Shown here: piece by piece, positions 14,990 through 22,591 of the stretch
How positions within the stretch are numbered: the first letter of the stretch is position 1
Layout: each line of letters opens with the position of its first letter
NCBI RefSeq assembly: GCF_014621695.1
Contig: NZ_CP061281.1
Coordinates: forward strand, 620,001 to 684,000
Length of the DNA: 64,000 bases
From: Streptomyces xanthii
Lineage (GTDB): Bacteria > Actinomycetota > Actinomycetes > Streptomycetales > Streptomycetaceae
Direction of reading: 5' to 3'
Notes under the pieces: generated by a model
The model's database searches: none
What the model was told of the DNA's origin: nothing
What the model saw: the letters and a program-made list of their open reading frames with translations, nothing else
Program-made: the position numbers and the translations under genes

Positions 14990-16252
14990 ATGCACGGTGA
15001 GGTTCAGCTGATCAGTGACGGCGAGGGGCTCGCGGTCATCGGGGAGCCGGGCGCGGTGGAGCGTTTCCTCGTCGCCGAGGGGCTGCCGTCGAGGGAACTC
15101 GGGCGGCGTCGGCTCGGCGAGGCGCTCGGGAGCGCGGCCGGGATCGCGCAGGCCGGTTCCGACATGGCGGCCGGCTCGGGGCGCTGGGTGAAGCTGACGA
15201 AGGAGTCCGCGCAGGCCATCGAGAAGTACGGGCTGCGCGAGAACGCCGCGTCGGGGCTGAAGACGGGCGTGCTGAAGGGGGACGGCGGGCGGATCAAGGG
15301 GTTCGTCGAGTTCGCGAAGGGCGGCGTGGGGCCGCTGCGGGCGAACCCGGCGCGGCTCGCCAACGCGGCCGCGCTCATGGCGCAGTTGGCGATGCAGACG
15401 GCCATGGACGAGATCAGCGACTATCTCGCCACGATCGACGAGAAGGTCGACGACGTGCTCCGCGCGCAGGACGACGCGGCGGTCGCGGGCATGGGCGGCG
15501 TGGACCTCGTGATCGAGGAGGCCATGGCGATCCGGGAGCAGGTGGAGCGGGTCTCCGAGGTCACCTGGTCGAAGGTGCAGGGCACGGCGGCGACGATCGC
15601 GCAGACCCAGGTGTACGCGTTGCGCCGGCTCGACGCGCTCGCGGAGAAGCTGGAGCGCACGTCCAAGGTCGGCGACCTGGCGAAGGCGTCCAAGGAGGTC
15701 GAGCCCCGGGTCCGCGAGTGGCTCGCGGTGCTGGCGCACTGTTTCCGGCTCCAGGACGCGCTGGCCGTGCTCGAACTCGACCGGGTCCTGGACACGGCCC
15801 CGCAGGAGCTGGACCGGCACCGGCTCGGGGTCCGTACGGCCCGGCGGAACCGGATGGAGCTCATCTCGCGGAGCACCGAGCGGCTGATGGCCCGGATGCA
15901 CGCGGCGGCCGGCACGGCCAACGCGAAGGTGCTGCTGCACCCGACCACGTCACGGGACGTGGTGCAGGCCCGCAACGAGGTCGAGGGCGCGGTCGTCGAC
16001 TTCCACGGGCGGCTCGGGATCGAGCGCGACCGGGAGTCGCTGGAGGCGCGGCGCTGGAAGGAGGCGGCCGCGGAGGTGCGGGACAGGGCGCTGGAGAGGG
16101 GCGCCGAGAACGTGGACGCCGCCCGGCGCCTGGGCACGGAGACCCTCGGCCGGGCCCGCTCCGCGACCGGCCGGCTCTCCACCGGAATCACCGAACGAGC
16201 GCTGCGGCGCCGCGGGGGCGGCACCGAGCGGGACAGCGGCGAAGAGGCCTGA
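14990..16252 (+). CDS. hypothetical helical protein, 420 aa
   Basis: Not recognised. Long, charged and almost entirely helical: a glycine/alanine-rich first third, then coiled-coil-like stretches (VSEVTWSKVQGTAATIAQTQ, RRLDALAEKLERTSKVGDL) and an Arg/Glu-rich tail (~350-420). No transmembrane segment. ATG 14990 has GAGGGGG nine bases before it; a TTG at 14972 with GGGGAG would add six residues. It stands alone between a regulator on the same strand and the repeat block before rocD. A scaffold or cytoskeletal-like role would be a guess. Confidence 0.6.
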   Translation: MHGEVQLISDGEGLAVIGEPGAVERFLVAEGLPSRELGRRRLGEALGSAAGIAQAGSDMAAGSGRWVKLTKESAQAIEKYGLRENAASGLKTGVLKGDGGRIKGFVEFAKGGVGPLRANPARLANAAALMAQLAMQTAMDEISDYLATIDEKVDDVLRAQDDAAVAGMGGVDLVIEEAMAIREQVERVSEVTWSKVQGTAATIAQTQVYALRRLDALAEKLERTSKVGDLAKASKEVEPRVREWLAVLAHCFRLQDALAVLELDRVLDTAPQELDRHRLGVRTARRNRMELISRSTERLMARMHAAAGTANAKVLLHPTTSRDVVQARNEVEGAVVDFHGRLGIERDRESLEARRWKEAAAEVRDRALERGAENVDAARRLGTETLGRARSATGRLSTGITERALRRRGGGTERDSGEEA

Positions 16253-16305
16253 GCGAGCGGAGTTCGCGCGGAGGGCTGGATGTAGCGCGGCGCCGCGCGG
16301 ATTCA

Positions 16306-16354
16306 CCCCGCGCCCCTGAAGCTGCGCGCAGCGCATGCCTTCAGGGGCGCGGGG
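16306..16354. terminator. 16-bp stem hairpin between convergent genes
   Basis: A perfect 16-bp inverted repeat (16306-16321 with 16339-16354; arm CCCCGCGCCCCTGAAG) surrounds a 17-base loop that begins with part of the palindrome GCTGCGCGCAGC (16321-16332). It lies 53 bp after the helical protein and on the far side of rocD, which converges. No T-run follows, as is usual for actinomycete terminators. Confidence 0.7.
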
Positions 16355-16500
16355 AACTGCGCGACCAGCCCCCACGGCGGGAGAGCCGAATCCACGGACC
16401 ACCCGCCGGACCACCGAAGAGGCCGCGCGCAGCGCACGCCCTCAGGGGCGCGGGGAACTGGGCGACCAGCCCCCACGCCGGGAGAGCCGAATCCACAGGT
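16341..16500. repeat. two tandem copies of a Streptomyces-type intergenic repeat
   Basis: A unit beginning TCAGGGGCGCGGGGAACTG and running on through CGACCAGCCCCCAC and GGGAGAGCCGAATCCAC occurs at 16341 and again at 16442 (period 101 bp; the first ~58 bases nearly identical). A relative occurs in the opposite orientation at 28277-28299. Noncoding; probably a dispersed REP-like hairpin family used as bidirectional terminators. Confidence 0.75.
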
Positions 16501-16521
16501 CACCGGGCGGCGCGGCACGCC

Positions 16522-17745
16522 CTAGCCGAGCACCCGTCCCAGCGCGTCCAGCGCCGATTCCAGTTCCTCGCGCGTGATGGTCAGCGGCGGGGCGATGCGG
16601 ATGGTCGAGCCGTGCGTGTCCTTGACCAGCACGCCCTCCGCCATGAGGAGTTCGCTGACGTGGCGGCCCGTGCCGAGGGCCGGGTCGATGTCGACGCCCG
16701 CCCACAGTCCGCGCGCCCGGAAGCCCGTGACGCCCTTGCCGGTCAGGGCTTCGAGGCCGCTGCGCAGCACCTCGCCCAGGTCGGTGGCGCGGCGCTGGAA
16801 CTCACCGGTGGCCAGCAGGTCGACGACGGCGGAGCCGACGGCGGCGGACAGCGGGTTCCCGCCGAAGGTCGAGCCGTGCTCGCCGGGCCGCAGCACCCCG
16901 AGGACGTCCCGCCCGGCGACGACCGCCGAGACGGGCACGATGCCGCCGCCCAGTGCCTTGCCGAGGAGCAGCATGTCGGGGCGCACGCCCTCGTGGTCGA
17001 CGGCGAGGGTGCGGCCGGTGCGGCCGAGCCCCGACTGGATCTCGTCGGCGATGAACAGGCAGCCGGCCCGCCGGGTCAGGTCCCGTACGCCGGTGAGGTA
17101 GCCGTCGTCGGGGATGACGACGCCGGCCTCGCCCTGGATGGGTTCGAGGAGGACGGCGGCGGTCGTCTCGTCGATCGCCGCTTCGAGGGCCGCGAGGTCG
17201 TTGTACGGGACGACGCGGAAGCCGGGCGTGAAGGGGCCGAACCCGGCGCGGGCCGACTCGTCGGTGGAGAAGCTGACGATGGTGGTCGTGCGGCCGTGGA
17301 AGTTGCCGTCGGCCACGACGATCGTCGCCCGGTCCGCCGGGACGCCCTTGACCTCGTAGGCCCACTTGCGGGCGACCTTGACGGCGCTCTCGACGGCCTC
17401 GGCGCCCGTGTTCATCGGGAGCACCATGTCGAGGCCGGTGAGCCGCGCGAGGCCCTCGGCGAAGCCGGCGAGGCGGTCGTTGTGGAAGGCGCGGGAGGTC
17501 AGGGTGAGCTGGTCGAGCTGGCGGTGGGCGGCGTCGATCAGGTCGGGGTGGCGGTGGCCGAAGTTGAGGGCCGAGTACCCGGCGAGCAGGTCGAGGTAGC
17601 GGCGGCCCTCGACGTCCTCGACCCAGGTGCCCTCGGCGCGGGCGACGACCACGGGCAGCGGGTGGTAGTTGTGCGCGAGCACGGGCGTCTCGGCGCTGAT
17701 CAGCTCGGCGGACGAACGCGCGGCCTGGACGGGGGCGAGGGTCAT
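16522..17745 (-). CDS. rocD: ornithine--oxo-acid transaminase
   Basis: 407 residues, class III PLP aminotransferase that converts ornithine and an oxo-acid to glutamate semialdehyde and an amino acid. Lys263 in LLGKALGGG is the PLP lysine; ADEIQSGLGRTG holds the cofactor aspartate; GNFHGRTTTIVSFS and HGSTFGGNPLS are family signatures of RocD. ATG 17745 overlaps the ddaH stop (ATGA), so both are made from one message. With ddaH it forms an arginine/ornithine catabolic unit. Confidence 0.93.
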   Translation of the reverse strand: MTLAPVQAARSSAELISAETPVLAHNYHPLPVVVARAEGTWVEDVEGRRYLDLLAGYSALNFGHRHPDLIDAAHRQLDQLTLTSRAFHNDRLAGFAEGLARLTGLDMVLPMNTGAEAVESAVKVARKWAYEVKGVPADRATIVVADGNFHGRTTTIVSFSTDESARAGFGPFTPGFRVVPYNDLAALEAAIDETTAAVLLEPIQGEAGVVIPDDGYLTGVRDLTRRAGCLFIADEIQSGLGRTGRTLAVDHEGVRPDMLLLGKALGGGIVPVSAVVAGRDVLGVLRPGEHGSTFGGNPLSAAVGSAVVDLLATGEFQRRATDLGEVLRSGLEALTGKGVTGFRARGLWAGVDIDPALGTGRHVSELLMAEGVLVKDTHGSTIRIAPPLTITREELESALDALGRVLG

Positions 17746-18545
17746 GAACGGATCTCCTGGGTGCAGCACTTGATGCCGCCGCCGGCCTTGTGGAACTCCG
17801 ACAGGTCGACGGGGACGGGGACGTAACCGCGCTCGGCGAGCCGGTCGACGAGGCCGGTCGCCTGCGGGGCGACGAAGACGTGGCGGCCGTCGGAGACCGA
17901 GTTCAGGCCGAAGGCCATGGCGTCGTCGCGGGTGGCGAGGATGGCGTCGGGGAACAGGTGCGCGAGCACCTCGCGGCTGCCGGCGGAGAAGGCCTCCGGG
18001 TAGTACGCGATGTTCCCGTCGCCCTCGCGGTCGTTCAGGGCGAACAGGGCGGTGTCCAGGTGGTAGAAGTACGGGTCCACCAGGCGCAGGCCGATGAACG
18101 GGACCCCGAAGAACTCCTGCGCCTCGGCGTGCGCTTCCCGTGTCGTGCGGAAGCCGGTGCCCGCGAGGACGTAGCGGCCCACGGGGACGAGGTCGCCCTC
18201 GCCCTCGCAGACCGACTCGGGGCGCTGGACGTCGAAGCCGGCGGACTTGAACCAGGTCTCGTACTCAGCGGACTCCGGGCGCCGCTGCTCGGCGTGGAAG
18301 TTCGAGCCGAGGACACGGCCGCCGACGACGAGCGCGGAGTTCGCGGCGAACACCATGTCAGGCAGGCCCGGGACCGGCTGCACCGTCTCGACGGTGTGGC
18401 CGTGGGCGCGGTACGCCGCGATCAGGTTCTGCCACTGCGCGAGGGCGAGCGCGGTGTCGACCGGCGCGTCCTCACGCATCCACGGGTTGATGGCGTAGCG
18501 AACGTCGAAGTATCTGGGTTCGCACACCAGATAGCGCCTGGGCAC
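17742..18545 (-). CDS. ddaH: dimethylargininase / amidinotransferase-fold hydrolase
   Basis: 267 residues of the guanidino-modifying (pentein) superfamily; expected to hydrolyse N-methylated arginines to citrulline, possibly arginine analogues more widely. His162 (FYHLDTA) and Cys260 (GGGIKCC) fit the catalytic His-Cys pair; NSALVV near 69 and the EGEGD segment belong to the active-site ring. GTG 18545 follows GGAGG at a 10-base distance and lies below a clear promoter. Upstream partner of rocD and adjacent to an Lrp-type gene, matching the common ddaH-rocD-lrp grouping in actinomycetes. Confidence 0.88.
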   Translation of the reverse strand: MPRRYLVCEPRYFDVRYAINPWMREDAPVDTALALAQWQNLIAAYRAHGHTVETVQPVPGLPDMVFAANSALVVGGRVLGSNFHAEQRRPESAEYETWFKSAGFDVQRPESVCEGEGDLVPVGRYVLAGTGFRTTREAHAEAQEFFGVPFIGLRLVDPYFYHLDTALFALNDREGDGNIAYYPEAFSAGSREVLAHLFPDAILATRDDAMAFGLNSVSDGRHVFVAPQATGLVDRLAERGYVPVPVDLSEFHKAGGGIKCCTQEIRS

Positions 18546-18593
18546 AGACGGGTACCTCCGCTTCCTGCGGGACGACGACCGGGGTGTCCTCCC

Positions 18594-18636
18594 AAGGTAG
18601 AAAGCGGTGGTCACGCCCGACAAGGACATTTGAATG
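18594..18636 (-). promoter_or_regulatory. ddaH-rocD promoter with candidate Lrp site
   Basis: Minus strand: -35 TTGTCG (18623-18618), 18-bp spacer, -10 TACCTT (18599-18594). Directly upstream of the -35 is the dyad CATTTGAATG (18627-18636), and GCATTC recurs about 20 bp further upstream. Position just above the -35 suits activation by the neighbouring Lrp-family protein. Confidence 0.6.
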
Positions 18637-18671
18637 CGCGCCCCCGCAGGAATGCTGCGTGTTTCCCGTGC

Positions 18672-19199
18672 TCAGCGCTGGTTTGCTGCGTCGCCGAGGA
18701 CGGGTTCGGGGGTCAGGTCGGGGGCCGCGTCCCGGGCCCCGGCCTCCGCGCTGTCCGGCAGCAGGTGGGAGAGGACCATGTAGCTGATCGTCTTCCGGAT
18801 GAACGGCTCGGCCCTGATGCGTTCGAGGACCTCCTCGAAGTGCCCCACGTCCGTGGCCCGGACGTGCAGCAGCGCGTCGGCGCCCCCGGTCACGGTCATG
18901 GCGGAGGTGATCTCGGGGTGGTTGCGGACCACCTCCGCGAGGCGCCGGGGCGGGGCCGCGCCGTCGCAGTAGACCTCGACGAACGCCTCGGTGCTCCAGC
19001 CGAGCGCGGCGGGCCGGACCGTCGCGGTGTATCCGGTGATGACGTCGTTCTCGCGCAGCCGGTCGGCCCGCCGTTTGACGGCCGTGGCGGACAGACCGAT
19101 GGCCGCGCCGATCTCCGCGAAACTCGTCCTGGCGTTCGCGATGAGCGCCGCGACGATCTTCCGGTCGAGCTCGTCGAACGCCACGTGCTTGCTGTTCAT
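18672..19199 (-). CDS. Lrp/AsnC-family regulator
   Basis: 175 residues. N-terminal helix-turn-helix (LDRKIVAALIANARTSFAEI, GLSATAVKRRADRLRENDVI, ~10-60) and a C-terminal RAM effector domain (~70-150). The tail beyond 150 is Ala/Pro-rich and probably unstructured. ATG 19199; frame extension upstream would run into the preceding gene region. It sits 126 bp upstream of ddaH on the same strand and likely senses an amino acid such as arginine or ornithine to control that unit. Confidence 0.87.
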   Translation of the reverse strand: MNSKHVAFDELDRKIVAALIANARTSFAEIGAAIGLSATAVKRRADRLRENDVITGYTATVRPAALGWSTEAFVEVYCDGAAPPRRLAEVVRNHPEITSAMTVTGGADALLHVRATDVGHFEEVLERIRAEPFIRKTISYMVLSHLLPDSAEAGARDAAPDLTPEPVLGDAANQR

Positions 19200-19219
19200 G
19201 CGGGTACGGTACCCAGCGC

Positions 19220-19882
19220 TCAGCCGCGCGGCGCGGGCCCGGTCGCGTACGCCTGCGGGGGTGCGATCGCCTGGGCGTCCGCGCCCTCGCCGACCCACAG
19301 GGTGATGAACAGGGCGGCGGTCGATTCCAGGAGTCCCGCCTGGTCGAGGCCGCCCGCGGAGACGGGGGTGCAGCCCGTGTCGCGCACCAGTTGCCGTACG
19401 CGGGCCACGGCCGTGTCGTCGTCACCGCAGACGGGGACGGACAGCGGACGCCCGTCGAAGACCGGTGGCCGCATGCGCCAGACGTCCTCGTGGCAGAGGT
19501 TGAACGCCTTGACGACGTGGGCTCCGGGGGCCGCCGCGGCGAGTTGCCGTGCGGCCGACGGGGCTCCGTCGGTCAGCAGGCGGAAGCCGGGGCCGATCGG
19601 GTTGGAGCAGTCGAGCAGGGTCCTGCCGTCCAGGGACGCGCGCAGGTCCCGTACGACGTCGGCTCCCGCGCCGAAGGGGAGCGCGGCGAGCACCACGTCC
19701 TCGCCGGATGCGGCGGCCTCGCGCAGGCCCGCCGGCTTCGCGCCGCCTCCGACGCGTGCGGCGAGACGCTCGGCCTTGCGCGGGTCCCGTCCGCCGATGG
19801 TCACCTCGTGTCCGGCCCGTACCCAGTGGCCGGCGAGCGCGTCGGCCATGTTGCCCGTGCCCAGTACGCCGATTCTCATCAT
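19220..19882 (-). CDS. F420-dependent NADP reductase-like protein
   Basis: 220 residues. Rossmann motif GVLGTGNMADALAGHW at the N-terminus and IGGRDPRKAERL after strand 2 fit the NADPH-dependent F420 oxidoreductase/ProC-like family; KAFNLCHEDVW and FITLWVGEG belong to the helical C-terminus. ATG 19882 follows AAGGAGCAC; a second ATG is immediately next. Divergent from the HxlR regulator. Whether it uses F420 is inference. Confidence 0.78.
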   Translation of the reverse strand: MMRIGVLGTGNMADALAGHWVRAGHEVTIGGRDPRKAERLAARVGGGAKPAGLREAAASGEDVVLAALPFGAGADVVRDLRASLDGRTLLDCSNPIGPGFRLLTDGAPSAARQLAAAAPGAHVVKAFNLCHEDVWRMRPPVFDGRPLSVPVCGDDDTAVARVRQLVRDTGCTPVSAGGLDQAGLLESTAALFITLWVGEGADAQAIAPPQAYATGPAPRG

Positions 19883-19941
19883 GTGCTCCTTGTCGCGTGC
19901 CGCTTCGAACGTTCACCCCGACGCTAGGAGCCGGCTCAGGC

Positions 19942-19951
19942 ACCATTTGGT
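19942..19951. promoter_or_regulatory. candidate HxlR operator
   Basis: ACCATTTGGT: inverted repeat ACCA/TGGT around TT in the 71-bp gap between the reductase and HxlR genes, three bases before the HxlR GTG. On the minus strand it would cover the -35 of a reductase promoter with -10 TAGCGT about 17 bp on. Short, so only a candidate. Confidence 0.4.
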
Positions 19952-19953
19952 AC

Positions 19954-20331
19954 GTGACGACCGACGCCTTCCTCGCCGACTGCCGGGCCCGCCTCGCCTT
20001 CGACCTGCTCTCCAACACCTGGAACGCGGTGCTGATCTGGGCGCTGCGGGACGGGCCGGTGCGGCCGGTCGAACTGCGCGAGCGGATCGGCGGCATCAGC
20101 TCCAAGGTGCTCACGGAGACGCTGCGCCGGCTGCAGTTCAACGGGCTGGTCGAGCGGGAGGTGCTGCCCGGCGCGCCGCCCGGGGTCGAGTACCGGCTCA
20201 CCGATCTGGGCCGGACCCTGCTCGCTCCGATCGACGCTTTCGGGGCGTGGGCCTTCGCGCACGGGGACGAGGTGATGGCCGCTCAGGAAGCGGCGTGCGC
20301 GGACCCGTCGGCGACGGACCCGCGCACGTGA
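19954..20331 (+). CDS. HxlR-family transcriptional regulator
   Basis: 125 residues, a single winged helix-turn-helix: ALRDGPVRPVELRERIGGIS (helices 2-3), SKVLTETLRRLQFNGLV (recognition helix) and the wing VEYRLTDLGRTLL. It lacks the conserved N-terminal cysteine cluster of redox-type HxlR members but has one Cys near residue 9. GTG 19954 has TAGGAG at a rather long distance. Divergent from the reductase gene, its likely target. Confidence 0.82.
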   Translation: MTTDAFLADCRARLAFDLLSNTWNAVLIWALRDGPVRPVELRERIGGISSKVLTETLRRLQFNGLVEREVLPGAPPGVEYRLTDLGRTLLAPIDAFGAWAFAHGDEVMAAQEAACADPSATDPRT

Positions 20332-20340
20332 GCGGAGCGG

Positions 20341-21705
20341 TCAGCCCGAGATCTGCTTCGGGTCGGCGGGCTGCTGCGTCGTGGCGCCGACCCGCTCCTC
20401 CTCGGGGACGAACGGGATCTCGCCGCCGAGCACCTTCGTCATGCGGACCTTGTCGAAGACGCCCTCCCACTTCGACACCACGAAGACGGCGACGCAGTTG
20501 CCGAGCAGGTTCGTGGCGACGCGCATCGAGTCCATGATGCGGTCGACGCCGAGGAGCAGGGCCACGGCTCCGGCCGGGATGACCCCGAGCGCGGCGGCGG
20601 TCGCGGACAGGGCGAGGAAGGCCGAGCCGGGGACGCCCGCCATGCCCTTGCTCGTGAGCATCAACACGAGGACGACCGTGATCTGCTGACCGAGGGTCAG
20701 GTCGACGCCGACGGCCTGGGCGATGAACAGGGTGCCGACGGAGAGGTAGATGGAGGCGCCGTCGAGGTTGAAGGAGTAGCCGGTCGGCAGGACGAGCCCC
20801 ACGGCGTCCTCGCGGCAGCCGGCCTGGCGCAGCTTCTGCATCATGCGCGGCATGACGGATTCGCTGGAGGCGGTGCCGAGCGCGAGCAGCATCTCCTCGC
20901 GGGTGTAGCGGACGAACTTCCAGAGGCTGACGCCGGTGAGGGCCTTCAGCGCGACACCGAGGAAGATCAGGAAGGCGAGGGCGACGCCGTAGCAGACGGC
21001 GATGAGCTTCCCGTAGGTCGTCATCGCGCTGATGCCGTACTCGCCGACCAGGTGGGCGGTCGCGCCGAACACGGCGAGCGGGGCGAGCTTCATGATGAAG
21101 CCGACGATCGCGAAGACGACGTCCTGGGCCTGTTCGATGGCCGGGAGGATCGCGGGGACCCGGGTGCTGCCCAGGTGGAGGAGCGCCGCGCCGACCAGGC
21201 AGGCAAGGACCAGTACTTGCAGCAGCGAGTTCTCGGCGAAGGCGCCGATGGCGCTGTCGGGCAGCGAGTGCAGGATGAACTCGCTGGTGGACGGAAGGGA
21301 TCCGCCGCCCGTCTTGTCGTCGACGGCGGAGGCGTCGAGCGTGGACGGGTCGACGTTCATGCCCGCGCCGGGGCGGAAGACATTGCCGGCGACCAGGCCG
21401 ACGACGAGGGCGATCGTCGTGGCCGCCTCGAACCAGAGAAGGGCCTTGAGACCGATGCGGCCGAAGGCCTTCAGGTCTCCGGCCTTGGTGATGCCCGCGA
21501 CGACCACACAGAAGACGAGCGGCGAGATCATCGCCTTGATCAGACGGACGAAGCCGTCGCCGAGGGGTTGGACAGCGGTGCCCGCGTGCGGCCACAGTCG
21601 CCCGACCAGGACACCGAGCACAAGGGCTCCGGCGACCTGGGCGAACAGTGACTTCCGCAGGAAACGCGCGATACGTCGGGCCGGGGACGGACCGGTGTTC
21701 GACAT
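20341..21705 (-). CDS. dctA: C4-dicarboxylate:cation symporter
   Basis: 454 residues of the dicarboxylate/amino-acid:cation symporter (SLC1-like) family, importing succinate, fumarate, malate or aspartate with sodium or protons. Eight transmembrane helices and two re-entrant loops are readable; GTASSESVMPRM and TGYSFNLDGASIYL are the substrate/cation-site signatures, and SKGMAGVPGSAF is the second hairpin. ATG 21705 has GGAGAG upstream. Convergent with HxlR, ending nine bases from it. Confidence 0.92.
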   Translation of the reverse strand: MSNTGPSPARRIARFLRKSLFAQVAGALVLGVLVGRLWPHAGTAVQPLGDGFVRLIKAMISPLVFCVVVAGITKAGDLKAFGRIGLKALLWFEAATTIALVVGLVAGNVFRPGAGMNVDPSTLDASAVDDKTGGGSLPSTSEFILHSLPDSAIGAFAENSLLQVLVLACLVGAALLHLGSTRVPAILPAIEQAQDVVFAIVGFIMKLAPLAVFGATAHLVGEYGISAMTTYGKLIAVCYGVALAFLIFLGVALKALTGVSLWKFVRYTREEMLLALGTASSESVMPRMMQKLRQAGCREDAVGLVLPTGYSFNLDGASIYLSVGTLFIAQAVGVDLTLGQQITVVLVLMLTSKGMAGVPGSAFLALSATAAALGVIPAGAVALLLGVDRIMDSMRVATNLLGNCVAVFVVSKWEGVFDKVRMTKVLGGEIPFVPEEERVGATTQQPADPKQISG

Positions 21706-21729
21706 GTGCGACTCTCCAGATGCGCAAGA

Positions 21730-21757
21730 ACTTCCGAAGTACGGAATACGAATTCCG
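21730..21757. promoter_or_regulatory. candidate dctA operator: alternating TTCCG/CGGAA half-sites
   Basis: Three half-sites follow one another upstream of dctA: TTCCG (21732-21736), CGGAA (21742-21746), TTCCG (21753-21757). They make two nested dyads, ACTTCCGAAGT (21730-21740) and CGGAAT-N4-ATTCCG (21742-21757). They lie 25-50 bp above the ATG, so a regulator could cover the promoter. Which one is unknown. Confidence 0.5.
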
Positions 21758-21873
21758 CTCGGCCGCAACTATGTCGGTGTAACCGTCACGCAGGGAAGAG
21801 GTCACCGGACGCTGAGTGAATTTTGGCCCTTGCTCCAGTCGTCGGGTCATCTGAGGCGTCGAGCGACACGCAC

Positions 21874-21909
21874 GCGCCCCGCCCGCAGGATTCCCTCCGG
21901 ACGGGGCGC
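21874..21909 (-). terminator. hairpin terminator after the DUF6381-like gene
   Basis: GCGCCCCG (21874-21881) pairs with CGGGGCGC (21902-21909) around a 20-base loop, 13 bp beyond the stop of the small hydrophilic gene. G/C-rich with no T-run. Confidence 0.55.
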
Positions 21910-21922
21910 CAGGGTGCGGAGT

Positions 21923-22111
21923 TCATTCCATGGGGTAGATGTCCCCGCTGCGCATCGCGCTCTCCTGCTCGGTGCGGGAGCGGAGCTTGCGGGACTTCTC
22001 CTCCAGGCGCTCCCGCTCCTTGGGGTCGCCGGCCCGTTCCGCCGATTCGTGGAGCTTCTCGGCCTTCTCCCGCATGTGCTGGAGGCGCTCGTGGATTTCC
22101 TCAGAACTCAT
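21923..22111 (-). CDS. small hydrophilic coiled-coil protein (DUF6381-like)
   Basis: 62 residues, very rich in Glu, Arg and Lys, predicted to be one long helix or a coiled coil (HERLQHMREKAEKLHESAER, then DPKERERLEEKSRKLRSRTE) ending in SGDIYPME. This matches my memory of the Streptomyces DUF6381 small hydrophilic proteins, with no known function. Monocistronic, with its own hairpin downstream. Confidence 0.65.
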   Translation of the reverse strand: MSSEEIHERLQHMREKAEKLHESAERAGDPKERERLEEKSRKLRSRTEQESAMRSGDIYPME

Positions 22112-22591
22112 GTCGACCTCGCATCGTCGGTAGAGGCCCGTCTGCCCCGGCGGCGCGCGGATACGCGTGCCGCGGACCGCCGCGCCCTGTATCCAGCGTG
22201 CGCCGGTGGCGCGGGACGCGCAGCCCGGGAGCCCTCGGAACCGGCCCCACCGGCCTCGCGGGGGCGTAAGTCCGGTCCGTGGTCGCGGTATTGCCCGGCC
22301 CAGGTCACCGTGTTAGAAAAACCCGGTGACCAAGCGACGGACCTGCGACGCGACGACCGCACCGGGATCGGTGATGGTCCGTCTGTACGCCGTCCTGTGC
22401 CCCGTCATTCCTGAGCCGCACTGGCAGACCGGGCTGTAGATCCGCTCGCTCTCCGGCGGCCGTTTCCCTCTCCCCTGCGATTCCAGGGTGTGTCCGGCCT
22501 GCTTTCCTTCGCGCAGGCCGGGGAACCGTGTCCCGGGGAGCGAGTGTGCGCGCGACCCCCTTGTCACTCCGCCTCACCCACTGGAGCCTCT
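22112..22591. other. 480-bp intergenic region, divergent promoters
   Basis: No convincing gene. The only clear structure is an inverted repeat with 8-bp arms (GGTCACCG at 22303-22310 and CGGTGACC at 22324-22331) around an A-rich 13-base loop (TGTTAGAAAAACC), which could be an operator or a terminator-like hairpin. Several short frames on both strands lack ribosome sites. The left part must hold the promoter of the small hydrophilic gene, the right part that of the oxidoreductase. Confidence 0.5.

Noticed and set aside
12389..15940. A very long open frame on the minus strand across the PIG-L, VOC and WYL genes
   Set aside because: It is the antisense shadow of high-G/C genes; only its last 73 codons (below 12610) stand outside other genes and were kept, with low confidence.
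18543..18560. GGGTAC near the ddaH start as a SigB-type -10
   Set aside because: It lies on the plus strand inside the ddaH ribosome-site region and no gene follows it in that direction.
22303..22331. Hairpin considered as part of a tRNA or small RNA gene
   Set aside because: No T-loop GTTCGA-type motif, acceptor pairing or promoter-terminator pair was found nearby.
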